Shown: positions 18,376 through 26,097 of the stretch, piece by piece
Position numbering within the stretch: position 1 is the first letter of the stretch
How the letters are laid out: each line of letters starts with the position of its first letter
Assembly: GCA_905236675.1 (NCBI GenBank)
Contig: CAJOND010000012.1
Coordinates: forward strand, 62,001 to 126,000
DNA length: 64,000 bases
DNA from: Candidatus Rifleibacteriota bacterium
GTDB taxonomy: Bacteria; Muiribacteriota; Ozemobacteria; Ozemobacterales; Ozemobacteraceae
Direction: 5' to 3'
Notes under the pieces: generated by a model
Seen by the model: only the letters and a program-made list of their open reading frames with translations
Told to the model about the DNA's origin: nothing
Databases searched by the model: none
Position numbers and translations under genes: made by a program

Positions 18376-18465
18376 TCACTGCTAAAACAGTCATTGCAAT
18401 TACGTGAAAACTTGTGGTGGTTGAATACACTTAAAGCAAAGCTGATGCAAGATTTTTTTGGATAA
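18376..18465 (+). pseudogene. HsdS-like C-terminal tail, copy 1
   Basis: A 29-codon open stretch, preceded by a stop and lacking a usable start, reads SLLKQSLQLREN... and ends LNTLKAKLMQDFFG-stop. The same ending (LKNKLMQEYFG) occurs at 19282-19353. Such K-L-x-Q-x-F/Y-F-G endings after a coiled coil fit the C-terminus of type I specificity subunits, and the position right after hsdM is where hsdS belongs. Both DNA-recognition domains are missing. Confidence 0.45.
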
Positions 18466-18471
18466 GCTAGA

Positions 18472-18500
18472 TTGCTACACAGTCTATTCTATGTTATTAT
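18472..18500 (+). promoter_or_regulatory. Promoter of the MNT/HEPN module, possibly giving a leaderless mRNA
   Basis: TTGCTA, a 17-bp spacer and TATTAT (18495-18500). The ATG of the nucleotidyltransferase gene is at 18507, only 7 bases after the -10 box and with no Shine-Dalgarno sequence, so transcription would start at or next to the start codon. Confidence 0.5.
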
Positions 18501-18506
18501 AAAAAT

Positions 18507-18842
18507 ATGAACAAATTAGCAGAAAAAATAATAAAAGAAGTCTACTCAAAAAGTTTTCAGCTTTTTGGAAATCTTTTGCATGACGTTTATTTATATGGTT
18601 CTTATGCAAGAGGCGACTACGAAGTTGGCTCTGATATAGATATTTTACTTACCGTTGATTTGGATTATTTAGAAATAGAAAAATATACTGAAAAAGTTGC
18701 ACATATTTCTACCGAATTAAGTTTAGAAAATGATATTTATGTTTCTATTACAGTTAAGCCTCTGAATATATTTGTTAAATATTCAAACATACTTCCATAT
18801 TATAAAAATGTTTTAAACGAAGGCATTAGATATGCAACCTAA
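18507..18842 (+). CDS. mntA: MNT-domain nucleotidyltransferase (antitoxin of an MNT/HEPN pair)
   Basis: A 111-residue minimal nucleotidyltransferase. The fold signature is clear: YLYGSYARGDYEVGSDIDILL (split here as GSYARG at 31-36 and SDID at 42-45), with the third acidic residue in ENDIYVS near 76. In characterised HepT/MntA pairs the MNT protein neutralises the HEPN RNase by transferring AMP to it; that role is inferred here from family and pairing. The gene overlaps the HEPN gene by 11 bases, so translation is coupled. The module lies between two HsdS-like tails, in the place of the missing specificity gene. Confidence 0.85.
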   Translation: MNKLAEKIIKEVYSKSFQLFGNLLHDVYLYGSYARGDYEVGSDIDILLTVDLDYLEIEKYTEKVAHISTELSLENDIYVSITVKPLNIFVKYSNILPYYKNVLNEGIRYAT

Positions 18843-19236
18843 TGAGATACAAAATCTATCTAAAATTCGTTTTGAACATGCTTTAGAAGTATTAAACGAA
18901 GCAAAACTTCTATTAACAAATAATAATTATAAAGGTGCAGCAAACAGATCATATTACGCTTCTTTTCATGCTATGAGGGCAGTGCTTGCTTATGACGGAA
19001 TAGATATGAAACGTCATAGTGGAATTTTATCGTCATTTCAGCGTTTATATATAAAGACAGGAATTTTTGAAAAGGATTTTTCTGATATATTGACTATTTT
19101 GTTTGAAATTAGAACAAACAGTGACTACGATGATTACTATATCGTTTCTAAGGAAAAAGTTACGCAACAGGTTGTAAATGCAGAGTTATTTATAAATAAA
19201 GTTAAGGAATTTTTAGACGCAAAATCTACTGCCTGA
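18832..19236 (+). CDS. hepT: HEPN-domain protein (predicted RNase toxin of the MNT/HEPN pair)
   Basis: A 134-residue, all-helical HEPN protein. The RX4-6H RNase motif is present as RSYYASFH (Arg39, His46). The later KRHSG and the EIRTNSDYDDY segment (about 92-102) are typical of the subfamily that pairs with MNT proteins. Such proteins cut RNA and stop growth unless blocked. The start codon lies inside the mntA reading frame (11-base overlap). Both genes look intact, unlike the restriction genes around them. Which partner is the toxin is known from the family, not shown by this sequence. Confidence 0.85.
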   Translation: MQPNEIQNLSKIRFEHALEVLNEAKLLLTNNNYKGAANRSYYASFHAMRAVLAYDGIDMKRHSGILSSFQRLYIKTGIFEKDFSDILTILFEIRTNSDYDDYYIVSKEKVTQQVVNAELFINKVKEFLDAKSTA

Positions 19237-19281
19237 TATCAAATGATTATGCTGGAGTCAGCAAAATCGTTAAAACAATAA

Positions 19282-19353
19282 TCAACGGTTAAGCAGAGCT
19301 TGGAAGAGCTGGGTGTGTTAAAGAATAAGCTGATGCAGGAATATTTCGGGTAA
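19282..19353 (+). pseudogene. HsdS-like C-terminal tail, copy 2
   Basis: Twenty-three codons reading STVKQSLEELGVLKNKLMQEYFG-stop follow an in-frame stop. DNA and protein resemble the tail at 18376-18465 (TTAAAG..AAGCTGATGCA.GA..TTT.GG.TAA), showing that the two flanks of the toxin-antitoxin module are homologous. A short hairpin (GCAAATTC/GAATTTGC) follows at about 19356-19374. It is interpreted as the end of a lost specificity gene. Confidence 0.45.
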
Positions 19354-19435
19354 AGCAAATTCGTAGAATTTGCTTGTAGTTATTGTAGTCGGTAGTTATT
19401 GTTTTTTTGGTGTGGTTTATGATTGTTATGTATTA

Positions 19436-19891
19436 CTACTTACCGTTGCTGTCTTCATTTTCTTTAATTAATTTATAAGTACGACGTCTTAGTTCATTGG
19501 AAGAATAAATAACCAATCTATCAGAATAAATATCAATAACTTTGAATTTATCTTCAACAATCTGGTCTTTTCTTACAGTTATTTCTTTTCCTTCAAATTC
19601 AATAACCGCATAACGAACATTATCTTCTTCCCCTACTATACTTTTAACAATTATTTTTGGAGTTATTTCTGAAGAAGTTGCCGCACTATTTCCTTTCTTT
19701 ACAAAAGGTTTATTGTTAGCAGCTCTAATGTCTTTTTTCATTTGTTCTGTTATTATTATAACTTTTTTTTCTTTTTCTTTTCTTTCCTTTATGTCTGAAT
19801 CATTTTCTTCTGCAAATATAATCTGTGATGTCATTAGAAAACCAGTAAATAATATAATACCAAATCTTTTAACAGATGAATTATTTCTCAT
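19436..19891 (-). CDS. Secreted PilP/GspC-like protein
   Basis: A 151-residue protein with a signal peptide (FGIILFTGFLMTSQIIFA), a charged linker (about 30-80) and a small beta domain (about 82-140). That domain reads VKSIVGEEDNVRYAVIEFEGKE, VRKDQIVEDKFKVIDIYSDRLVIYS, then RRRTYKL. The pattern of a short SH3-like domain with G/D-K-x-V-x-x-I-x-x-D-x-V resembles the homology region of PilP/GspC, inner-membrane-associated parts of type IV pilus or type II secretion machines. No other pilus machinery genes are adjacent, so the role is uncertain. A stand-alone transcription unit. Confidence 0.55.
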   Translation of the reverse strand: MRNNSSVKRFGIILFTGFLMTSQIIFAEENDSDIKERKEKEKKVIIITEQMKKDIRAANNKPFVKKGNSAATSSEITPKIIVKSIVGEEDNVRYAVIEFEGKEITVRKDQIVEDKFKVIDIYSDRLVIYSSNELRRRTYKLIKENEDSNGK

Positions 19892-20048
19892 ATTTTTGAC
19901 CTTTCTAAATTGGAATAATTAATTTTTATTGTTATTATACACTTTATTGTGCTATTTTAAAAAAAAATTGAATTTTTAAAATAGATAATCTTTTCAAATA
20001 TTCACCTTTTTAATATTATCGATATAATATATTTACTTAAGGTTTTTT

Positions 20049-20654
20049 ATGGTTATATATTATTCAATAATTTCATTTACATTTATATTTATTGTATATG
20101 CACTTGTTTTTGAAAAACATAAAAAAGGTAAAAAAGTAGAGTATTTTTTCATCTTTATTATACTTATTTGCATTAGTTTTATTCTATTTTCTATGGCTAT
20201 GCCAACCTCGTTTCATGATCCCAATGTAAGTATTAGAAATAAATGTTATACCAACCAACGAATCTTATTATCTGCAATAGTGAGTTATAATATGGATAAT
20301 ACAGAAATTTTCCCTAAGGATTGTAATGATATTGATTTAGAAAAGTTTCAAAAAGAATTATTAGTAAATAATAAATATTTGAAAGAACCTGTTTACCCAT
20401 CTAAATATTGTACTTTTATAATTATAGATGATGATTTATTCTGTATACAACATGGTAGTTTTGATTCTGATTCACCACATTTTACTAATGGTTTTGTGGT
20501 TCCAGGTTTTGAAAAATATAATAAAGTAACTGAGCAAAAAGGAATTCTTATTAGAGAATTCTATCCCAAAGAATTGGAACGAATATTAAATATAAGTATA
20601 AGTATATTAGGATTAATAGGTGCACTAAAGTTCTTTATATTTATTTTTTTATAA
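20049..20654 (+). CDS. Pilin-like one-helix protein, family copy 1
   Basis: Residues 1-24 and 34-52 are hydrophobic, then the family signature follows: CYTNQRILLSAIVSYNMDN, and later YC(T)F and CIQHGS. The same order (Cys...R-I-L...A...Y-N-M-D, second Cys, Cys-x-x-His-Gly) occurs in three other genes of this window (25352, 35671, 42306). The core resembles the helix and variable region of type IV (pseudo)pilins, but no prepilin peptidase site is visible. This copy has an extra C-terminal hydrophobic helix (about 182-201). AAGG is the only ribosome-site-like sequence. Function unknown. Confidence 0.65.
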   Translation: MVIYYSIISFTFIFIVYALVFEKHKKGKKVEYFFIFIILICISFILFSMAMPTSFHDPNVSIRNKCYTNQRILLSAIVSYNMDNTEIFPKDCNDIDLEKFQKELLVNNKYLKEPVYPSKYCTFIIIDDDLFCIQHGSFDSDSPHFTNGFVVPGFEKYNKVTEQKGILIREFYPKELERILNISISILGLIGALKFFIFIFL

Positions 20655-20742
20655 ATTACAAATTTGCATAAACCTATTGACAACCATTCCAACTAGGATT
20701 TAACATCATTTAACCTAAAAACAAATAAATAAGGACAAACAA

Positions 20743-21231
20743 ATGACAAATCGTGAAAAGATTCTTTCTGTACTAGTAGTAATTTTTATGTTTACTTCAA
20801 TTCTTCAAACAGCCAATGGTGGCGGATTATTTGATTTTAAAAACCTTAATCTTAAAAACATAAAAGAAGATATTAAAGCTGTTGCAAAAAGCGTTGGAAT
20901 AATAGCATTGGTTAAACAGTTCGGCCCAGCTTTGAATGATGCAGCAAATAAAGCTCTTAGCGATAAAAGTGTTCCAAATATTGAAGCAACAAAAGTTGTT
21001 CCCATTTTAACAGTTGGTGATGGTTTAGATGCTGGAGCCTGCCAAATAACTGGTCCTAAAGAAAAAGTTGATCAAGTAAAAATGGTATATGCAATTGAAT
21101 CAACTCTTGATAAAGGTGAAAAATTCTATATTCAGGGTCTCGTTCCATCAACTTCTATGAACCCAGCTAAGATTGACCGTGTTTATGGTGTTGGTGTTGT
21201 ATCCATGATTAGCTACAAAACTACAAAATAA
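20743..21231 (+). CDS. Secreted hypothetical protein, 162 aa
   Basis: Start supported by AAGGAC about 8 bases before the ATG. A signal peptide (ILSVLVVIFMFTSILQTANG) precedes a helical stretch (NLKNIKEDIKAVAKSVG) and a beta-rich C-terminal half with VVPILTVGDGLDAGACQITGPK. The single Cys at that place and the regular VxxV strands suggest a small envelope protein. I do not recognise the family. It is 14 bases upstream of the CCA-adding enzyme gene and probably in one transcript with it, with no obvious functional link. Confidence 0.65.
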   Translation: MTNREKILSVLVVIFMFTSILQTANGGGLFDFKNLNLKNIKEDIKAVAKSVGIIALVKQFGPALNDAANKALSDKSVPNIEATKVVPILTVGDGLDAGACQITGPKEKVDQVKMVYAIESTLDKGEKFYIQGLVPSTSMNPAKIDRVYGVGVVSMISYKTTK

Positions 21232-21245
21232 TTAATAAGTGCCTT

Positions 21246-22709
21246 ATGCACATTCCTAAAATTGAATCAAAATTAATACAAGAAATTCTAAGCTTTTTAG
21301 ACCCATCTCCTAATCATCAAGTATGGCTAGTTGGCGGTTTTATTCGAGACATTTTAAATAACAAAAATGAATGTTTTGATATAGATCTAGCCCTGAGTTT
21401 CAATCCATTTAAAGCTGCCAGAGAATATGCAAGATTTACCAACTCTGGATTAGTTATACTTGATGATGAACGTCATATTGTAAGAATTGTAAGAACCCTG
21501 GAAAATGGTAAAACTTATACATTTGATTTATCTGAATTTCGTGCAAAAGATATAGATGGTGATCTAAAAGCCAGAGATTTCACTTTCAATGCTATTTCTG
21601 CACCTCTATTCGGGGAACATATTAATAATCTCAAGAATAATGCAATTGATCTTTACGATCCTTTAAATGGTGAAAAAGCATTAAAAGAAAAACTAATAGA
21701 ACCTTGTTCCAATAATTTATTTATAGATGATCCATTGAGGATAATGAGGTCTTTCAGGTTCAGTGCTCTTTATAAAGCCAAATTATCTGATGATTTAATA
21801 GAATTGATTAAATCAAGTAAAGAGTCACTCAGAAATGTTTCAGGAGAAAGAATCAGAGACGAACTCTTCAAAATATTATCTGTATCACAAAGCTTTAATT
21901 GGATAAAACTTCTTGATGAAACAGGAATTTTAAGCATTTTGTTTCCTGAACTAGCGGTTTGTCATGGAGTTTCTCAAAATGACTGGCATCATTTAGATGT
22001 TTTTGATCATAGTATTTTGTCATTAGAGAAACTTGAAAGATTATTGTCTTTAATGCCCCCCTATCCTTGGTGGCAAGAATTTTTAGATTATCTTTCTGAG
22101 GAAATCAGCAGTTCACGAAATTATAAACAGCTTTTAAAGTTTGGAATACTGCTTCACGATATTGGCAAAATTCCCTGTAAAAGTATAGATAATGATACTG
22201 GCAAAATCTCATTCCACCGTCATGAAGTTGAAGGAGCCAAAATGATTAAAGATATTTGTGAAAGATTTAGGCTTTCTAGCAAAGAACTAAGCTTTTTACA
22301 AAATCTGATAAAGAATCATATGAGGCCAGGTATTATTATTCAGCAGGGAATTAGTGACAAAAGGCTATTCAGATTCTATTCTGAATGTGGTAGAGATGGT
22401 TTGGGAATTTGCCTTATTAGCCTTGCAGATAGGTTTTCTGCTTTGGGTGGCAATGTTACAGATGAAGATTTAACAGTATTTTCCGCTGGCATTTATCAGA
22501 TTATGAATGAGTTCTATCTGCAAAAACAAAAGCTGAAAATCAAGCCATTACTAAATGGCAATGAAATAATGAAAATACTGAATTTGAATCCTGGTCCAGT
22601 GATTAAAGATTTATTGATTAAAATAGAAGAAGCACAATTTGTTGGAGAAATTTCAACAAAAGAGGAAGCTGTTTCTTTTATTAAAAACCTCTCGGCAGTT
22701 AAATGCTAA
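21246..22709 (+). CDS. cca: CCA-adding tRNA nucleotidyltransferase / poly(A) polymerase family with HD domain
   Basis: A class II nucleotidyltransferase that adds or repairs the 3' CCA of tRNAs. The head domain has LVGGFIRDIL (30-37) with the metal-binding DID at 45-47, then RDFTFNA and the flexible-loop DPLRIMRSFRF segment that selects nucleotides. An HD phosphohydrolase domain follows (HHLDVFDHS near 250, LLHDIGK with His303-Asp304, and NHMRPG). HD domains in this family carry 2',3'-cyclic phosphodiesterase or phosphatase activity in several bacteria. The length, 487, is typical of the HD-containing type. Some members only add A or CC; that cannot be settled here as there is only one copy in the window. 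Confidence 0.88.
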   Translation: MHIPKIESKLIQEILSFLDPSPNHQVWLVGGFIRDILNNKNECFDIDLALSFNPFKAAREYARFTNSGLVILDDERHIVRIVRTLENGKTYTFDLSEFRAKDIDGDLKARDFTFNAISAPLFGEHINNLKNNAIDLYDPLNGEKALKEKLIEPCSNNLFIDDPLRIMRSFRFSALYKAKLSDDLIELIKSSKESLRNVSGERIRDELFKILSVSQSFNWIKLLDETGILSILFPELAVCHGVSQNDWHHLDVFDHSILSLEKLERLLSLMPPYPWWQEFLDYLSEEISSSRNYKQLLKFGILLHDIGKIPCKSIDNDTGKISFHRHEVEGAKMIKDICERFRLSSKELSFLQNLIKNHMRPGIIIQQGISDKRLFRFYSECGRDGLGICLISLADRFSALGGNVTDEDLTVFSAGIYQIMNEFYLQKQKLKIKPLLNGNEIMKILNLNPGPVIKDLLIKIEEAQFVGEISTKEEAVSFIKNLSAVKC

Positions 22710-22795
22710 TCAATTAGTTTGGTCATCACCCCGTCTACGCAAAGCTTCGCTTTGCTCCCCCTCAGTCAGCAAGCTAACAGCTCCCCCACCATTTC

Positions 22796-23234
22796 GAGGC
22801 TGTCCAAAAACTTAATTTATTCATAAAATTAGATTGGATTAATTTTATGAACTTATTTTTCTGGATAGACTTCGTTTTGCTTTCAGCAACGCTTCGCTAT
22901 CGCTCATAGAGGCTGTGCTAAAACTCTAAATTTGCTGAAAAAATAATATTTATTTGTTTGTAGCCTACACATTGTCATAATCGTATAGCTTTCAGGGCTA
23001 AAGCCCATACGCTATACTTTTTATGACAAATGTGTAGACTATATAATATAGTCTAATTTGGGTTAAAAAATTGGTTTTCGCACAGCCTCTCGCAATGACG
23101 ATTATGGCTGCTACAGAGTAATTTACGTCATCGCAAACCACAAGTAATACGTCATTACGAGCATACGTAGTATGCGCGGTAACGTGGCGATCCAGAAAAA
23201 TTCTTTGTCAATTGCCTAGTTTTTAGACAGCCTC
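22796..23234. repeat. Nested inverted repeats (MITE-like or large hairpin-forming block)
   Basis: This non-coding block contains concentric inverted repeats. The outer pair is GAGGCTGTCCAAAAACT (22796-22812) with AGTTTTTAGACAGCCTC (23218-23234). The middle pair is GAGGCTGTGCTAAAACT (22909-22925) with GGTTTTCGCACAGCCTC (23073-23089). The inner pair is a 29-31 bp arm at 22961-22989 with 23011-23041, around a small GGGCT/AGCCC hairpin. Outer and middle pairs share one core. Further palindromes lie at about 22818-22851 and 23161-23175, and an inverted CTCGCAATGACG pair at 23088-23099/23150-23161. The last resembles the palindromic intergenic repeats (TCATTGCGAG..GTGGCAATCC type) known in many genomes. 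No ORF is carried. Confidence 0.75.
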
Positions 23235-23267
23235 TTTCGTGGAGAGAACTTCGCTTGTCTCTTCCTT

Positions 23268-23314
23268 CTTCTTCTTTCTTCTTTCTTCTTTCTTCTTTCT
23301 TCTTTCTTCAATCT
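23268..23314. repeat. Heptanucleotide tandem repeat (TTCTTTC)n
   Basis: About five tandem copies of the 7-bp unit TTCTTTC, then a degenerate TTCAATC-type unit. The plus strand is pure pyrimidine over most of it. It ends about 13 bases before the putative speA -35 box. Similar 7-bp-periodic arrays occur at 33971-34130 and 50280-50370. Confidence 0.8.
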
Positions 23315-23326
23315 TTAAAATATAAC

Positions 23327-23355
23327 TTGTCAAAAAGGATGTTTAATATTAGTAT
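23327..23355 (+). promoter_or_regulatory. Putative speA promoter
   Basis: TTGTCA, a 17-bp spacer and TAGTAT, 33 bases before the speA ATG and just downstream of the heptamer repeat. The -10 box is a partial match. Confidence 0.4.
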
Positions 23356-23387
23356 GTACCCTCAATAACTTTCTGGAGGTTAAAGTT

Positions 23388-25292
23388 ATGCGAAAATGGC
23401 GTCTTGAAGATTCAGCCGAATTATACAATATTGACGGCTGGGGTATTGGTTATTTTGGTGTAAACGATAAAGGCAACGTTGTTGTAATGCCCCACCGTGA
23501 CCCTAATAAGGCAATTGACATTAAAGAATTACTAGATGATCTAGAAAAGAAAGATGTTTCTTGCCCTGTTTTATTAAGATTTCCAGATATCTTAGACGAA
23601 CGCATAGAGACTTTAGCAAAATGCTTTAAAAACGCTTCAGAAGAGTATAATTTCAAAGGTCAATATCATACTGTTTACCCAATAAAAGTAAATCAGATGC
23701 AGCCTGTTGTTGAAGAAATAGTTCGATATGGACAAAAATTCAACATAGGGATGGAAGCAGGTTCAAAACCAGAACTTCACGCAGTTCTTGGTATGACAGA
23801 AAACCCAGATACGATAATAGTTTGCAATGGCTATAAAGATAAAGAATTTATTGAATTGGCTCTATTAGCAACTAAAATGGGTAAAAAGATATTTATTGTT
23901 GCAGAAAAGCTTAACGAACTTAAACTTATGGCTAAGCTTTCCAAAGAACATAATGTAAAGCCTAATATTGGTGTAAGAATTAAACTTGCAGCTTTCGGAA
24001 GTGGCAAGTGGGAAGAATCTGGTGGAGACAAGAGCAAATTCGGCTTAACTCCAATGGAAATAGTTGAAGCTGTAGAATACATGAAAAGCGAAGATATGCT
24101 TGACAGCATTAAACTTATTCATGCTCATCTAGGAAGTCAGATTACCAACATTCGAAAAATTAAGCATGGTTTGAAAGAATCTTCTCAATTTTTTGTTCAG
24201 TTAAGTAAAATGGGTTGCAATATCGAATACGTTGATATAGGCGGTGGCTTAGGTGTTGATTATGATGGCACACGCACAACAATTTCTAGCAGTATCAACT
24301 ATTCAATTCAAGAATATGCAAATGACGCTGTGTCAGCTCTACAGGAAGCAGCAGACAAAAATAATCTAAAACACCCGAATCTTATTACAGAATCTGGCAG
24401 AGCATTAACAGCTCATCACTCGATGCTTGTATTCAATGTTTTGGAAAGCACCTGTCCTCCCCATGCTTCAATAGACGAACTTAAAGCAATTATTACCAAA
24501 GAAGACCATGAACTTGTTCGTGATATGTTTACAGTTTTAGATTCAATCACGGATTTAACAATGATTGAATGTTGGCATGATGCATTACAGCTTAGAGAAG
24601 AATCTTTAGATTTATTCGGTCTAGGATTATTAGACCTTAAGAATAGAGCAAAAGTAGAAAGAATTTTCTGGAGCATTGCTCACGAAATCAGAGAATTAGC
24701 AAAAGAATCCAAACATGGTATGGAAGAACTAACAGATTTAGACAAAATTCTTGCTGAAAAGTATTTCTGTAACTTCTCAATGTTCCAATCATTGCCAGAC
24801 CACTGGGCAATTGACCAGTTATTCCCTGTAATGCCTCTCCACAGATTAGACGAAAAACCAACTCACAGAGCTAATTTACAAGATATTACCTGCGATTCTG
24901 ATGGCAAGATTGAACGTTTTATTGGAAATCGAAGCTACAACCCTACCCTTACTCTACATTCTCTAAAGATGTATGAAAATTATTATATAGGCGTTTTCAT
25001 GGTTGGAGCTTATCAGGAAATATTAGGCGATATGCATAATCTCTTTGGCGATACAAATACTGTTCATGTTACCATTAATGATGACGGTACATACAATATT
25101 GAAGAAATAATCGCTGGAGAAACAGTATCAGATGTTCTTGACTATGTCCAATATGATTCTAAAAAACTAGTCAGAACTATAGAAACCTGGGTTTCTGGAG
25201 CAGTTAAAGAAGGTAAGATTTCTAATAAGGAAGGAAAAGAATTCTTAGCTATTTATTGCTCTGGATTATACGGTTATACATATCTAGAATAA
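23388..25292 (+). CDS. speA: Biosynthetic arginine decarboxylase
   Basis: A PLP-dependent fold-III decarboxylase turning arginine into agmatine, the first step of polyamine synthesis by the agmatine route. At 634 residues it has the typical SpeA length, much longer than diaminopimelate or ornithine decarboxylases of the same fold. The PLP lysine is about residue 101 in YPIKVNQ. The phosphate-binding glycine loop is GGGLGVDYDG, and the HLGSQ and ESGRALTAHHS motifs follow. A strong ribosome site (TGGAGG) precedes the ATG. No agmatinase or agmatine deiminase gene lies nearby. A terminator follows the gene. Confidence 0.95.
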   Translation: MRKWRLEDSAELYNIDGWGIGYFGVNDKGNVVVMPHRDPNKAIDIKELLDDLEKKDVSCPVLLRFPDILDERIETLAKCFKNASEEYNFKGQYHTVYPIKVNQMQPVVEEIVRYGQKFNIGMEAGSKPELHAVLGMTENPDTIIVCNGYKDKEFIELALLATKMGKKIFIVAEKLNELKLMAKLSKEHNVKPNIGVRIKLAAFGSGKWEESGGDKSKFGLTPMEIVEAVEYMKSEDMLDSIKLIHAHLGSQITNIRKIKHGLKESSQFFVQLSKMGCNIEYVDIGGGLGVDYDGTRTTISSSINYSIQEYANDAVSALQEAADKNNLKHPNLITESGRALTAHHSMLVFNVLESTCPPHASIDELKAIITKEDHELVRDMFTVLDSITDLTMIECWHDALQLREESLDLFGLGLLDLKNRAKVERIFWSIAHEIRELAKESKHGMEELTDLDKILAEKYFCNFSMFQSLPDHWAIDQLFPVMPLHRLDEKPTHRANLQDITCDSDGKIERFIGNRSYNPTLTLHSLKMYENYYIGVFMVGAYQEILGDMHNLFGDTNTVHVTINDDGTYNIEEIIAGETVSDVLDYVQYDSKKLVRTIETWVSGAVKEGKISNKEGKEFLAIYCSGLYGYTYLE

Positions 25293-25305
25293 ATACAAAA
25301 AACAT

Positions 25306-25348
25306 CATATTTAATAATTATCAAATTAATTATTAAATATGTTTTTTT
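25306..25348 (+). terminator. Terminator after speA, abutting the next start codon
   Basis: A perfect 14-bp stem (CATATTTAATAATT, 25306-25319, with 25328-25341) is followed by T7. The ATG of the next gene is only 3 bases beyond the T-run. Confidence 0.75.
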
Positions 25349-25351
25349 ATT

Positions 25352-25894
25352 ATGAAAAAACAGAAAATTACTCGATTATCAATTATTGTATATATATATA
25401 TTGCTGGATTTATATTATATATATTAGTAGGTCCTATACCCAATTATAAATTTGATCAATATAAAAATAGCCCTCAAAAAGCATGTTATACTAGAATACG
25501 TATTCTACAAGGTGCCATAGAAATGTATAATATGGATAGTGACACAATGATATCTACTACTTTAAACTTAGAAGAACTACAAAAAGGGAATTATATAAAA
25601 GATATTAATGATTTTAAAGCGCCATATACTCCTGAACCTTATTGTTCTTACTCTATAAGCGGTGATTTTACTGATGATGGGCAAGTTTTATGTAATTACC
25701 ATGGAACTGTAGATGATACTGTCCCCGTAAAAGATAATGAAGAACCTTATGCAAGCATGATAGCAAAAGATAAATATAATAAATTGATAGAAGATTTTCT
25801 TCCACTTTGTATCGAAAGATTACCTATAGCATTAATTTGGCCTATTTACTTGACATTAATGTTAATTGCAAAAATAATTTTTAAATCTTATTAA
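25352..25894 (+). CDS. Pilin-like one-helix protein, family copy 2
   Basis: The 180-residue product has an N-terminal membrane helix (about 9-27), then the family core CYTRIRILQGAIEMYNMDS and later YCSYSISGDFTDDGQVLCNYHGT. This matches copy 4-type sequences at 35671 and 42306: Cys, R-I-L, A-x-E-x-Y-N-M-D, then S-x-G-D/N-x-x-x-x-G and Cys-x-x-His-Gly. A second hydrophobic helix ends the protein (about 155-178), as in copy 1. There is no ribosome site, and the start lies right after the speA terminator, so expression is probably weak or depends on read-through. Confidence 0.65.
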   Translation: MKKQKITRLSIIVYIYIAGFILYILVGPIPNYKFDQYKNSPQKACYTRIRILQGAIEMYNMDSDTMISTTLNLEELQKGNYIKDINDFKAPYTPEPYCSYSISGDFTDDGQVLCNYHGTVDDTVPVKDNEEPYASMIAKDKYNKLIEDFLPLCIERLPIALIWPIYLTLMLIAKIIFKSY

Positions 25895-26097
25895 TAGTGG
25901 AAAAGAATATATAGAGACATAGTTTTATAAAATAATTATATTTTATACATTTAATAATTCCCTTATTTTACTCTCTTTACATAGTAATAAGGATTGAATA
26001 GATTTCAAATCTTATAAGAGTATTTCTGATAAAACTTTCTATATAAAGTAAATAAACAACTTACATTTTTAAGCTTTCTTATAAATACTAAGAAAGT

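Larger units (their letters stand above)
22710..23387. other. Long non-coding spacer between cca and speA
   Basis: This 678-bp spacer holds the nested inverted-repeat block, a heptamer tandem repeat and the speA promoter region, each listed separately. A short hairpin GCAAAG-CTTCG-CTTTGC lies at 22739-22755. Its G+C is higher than in typical spacers here, and I see no coding frame or tRNA. Confidence 0.7.

Noticed and set aside
19236..19435. Spacer after the HEPN gene searched for a further toxin or tRNA gene
   Set aside because: It holds only the HsdS-like tail and a small hairpin; no cloverleaf or ORF was found.
22710..23387. Nested repeats considered as an insertion sequence
   Set aside because: No transposase frame or remnant is found between the inverted repeats; the block is too short and palindromic throughout.
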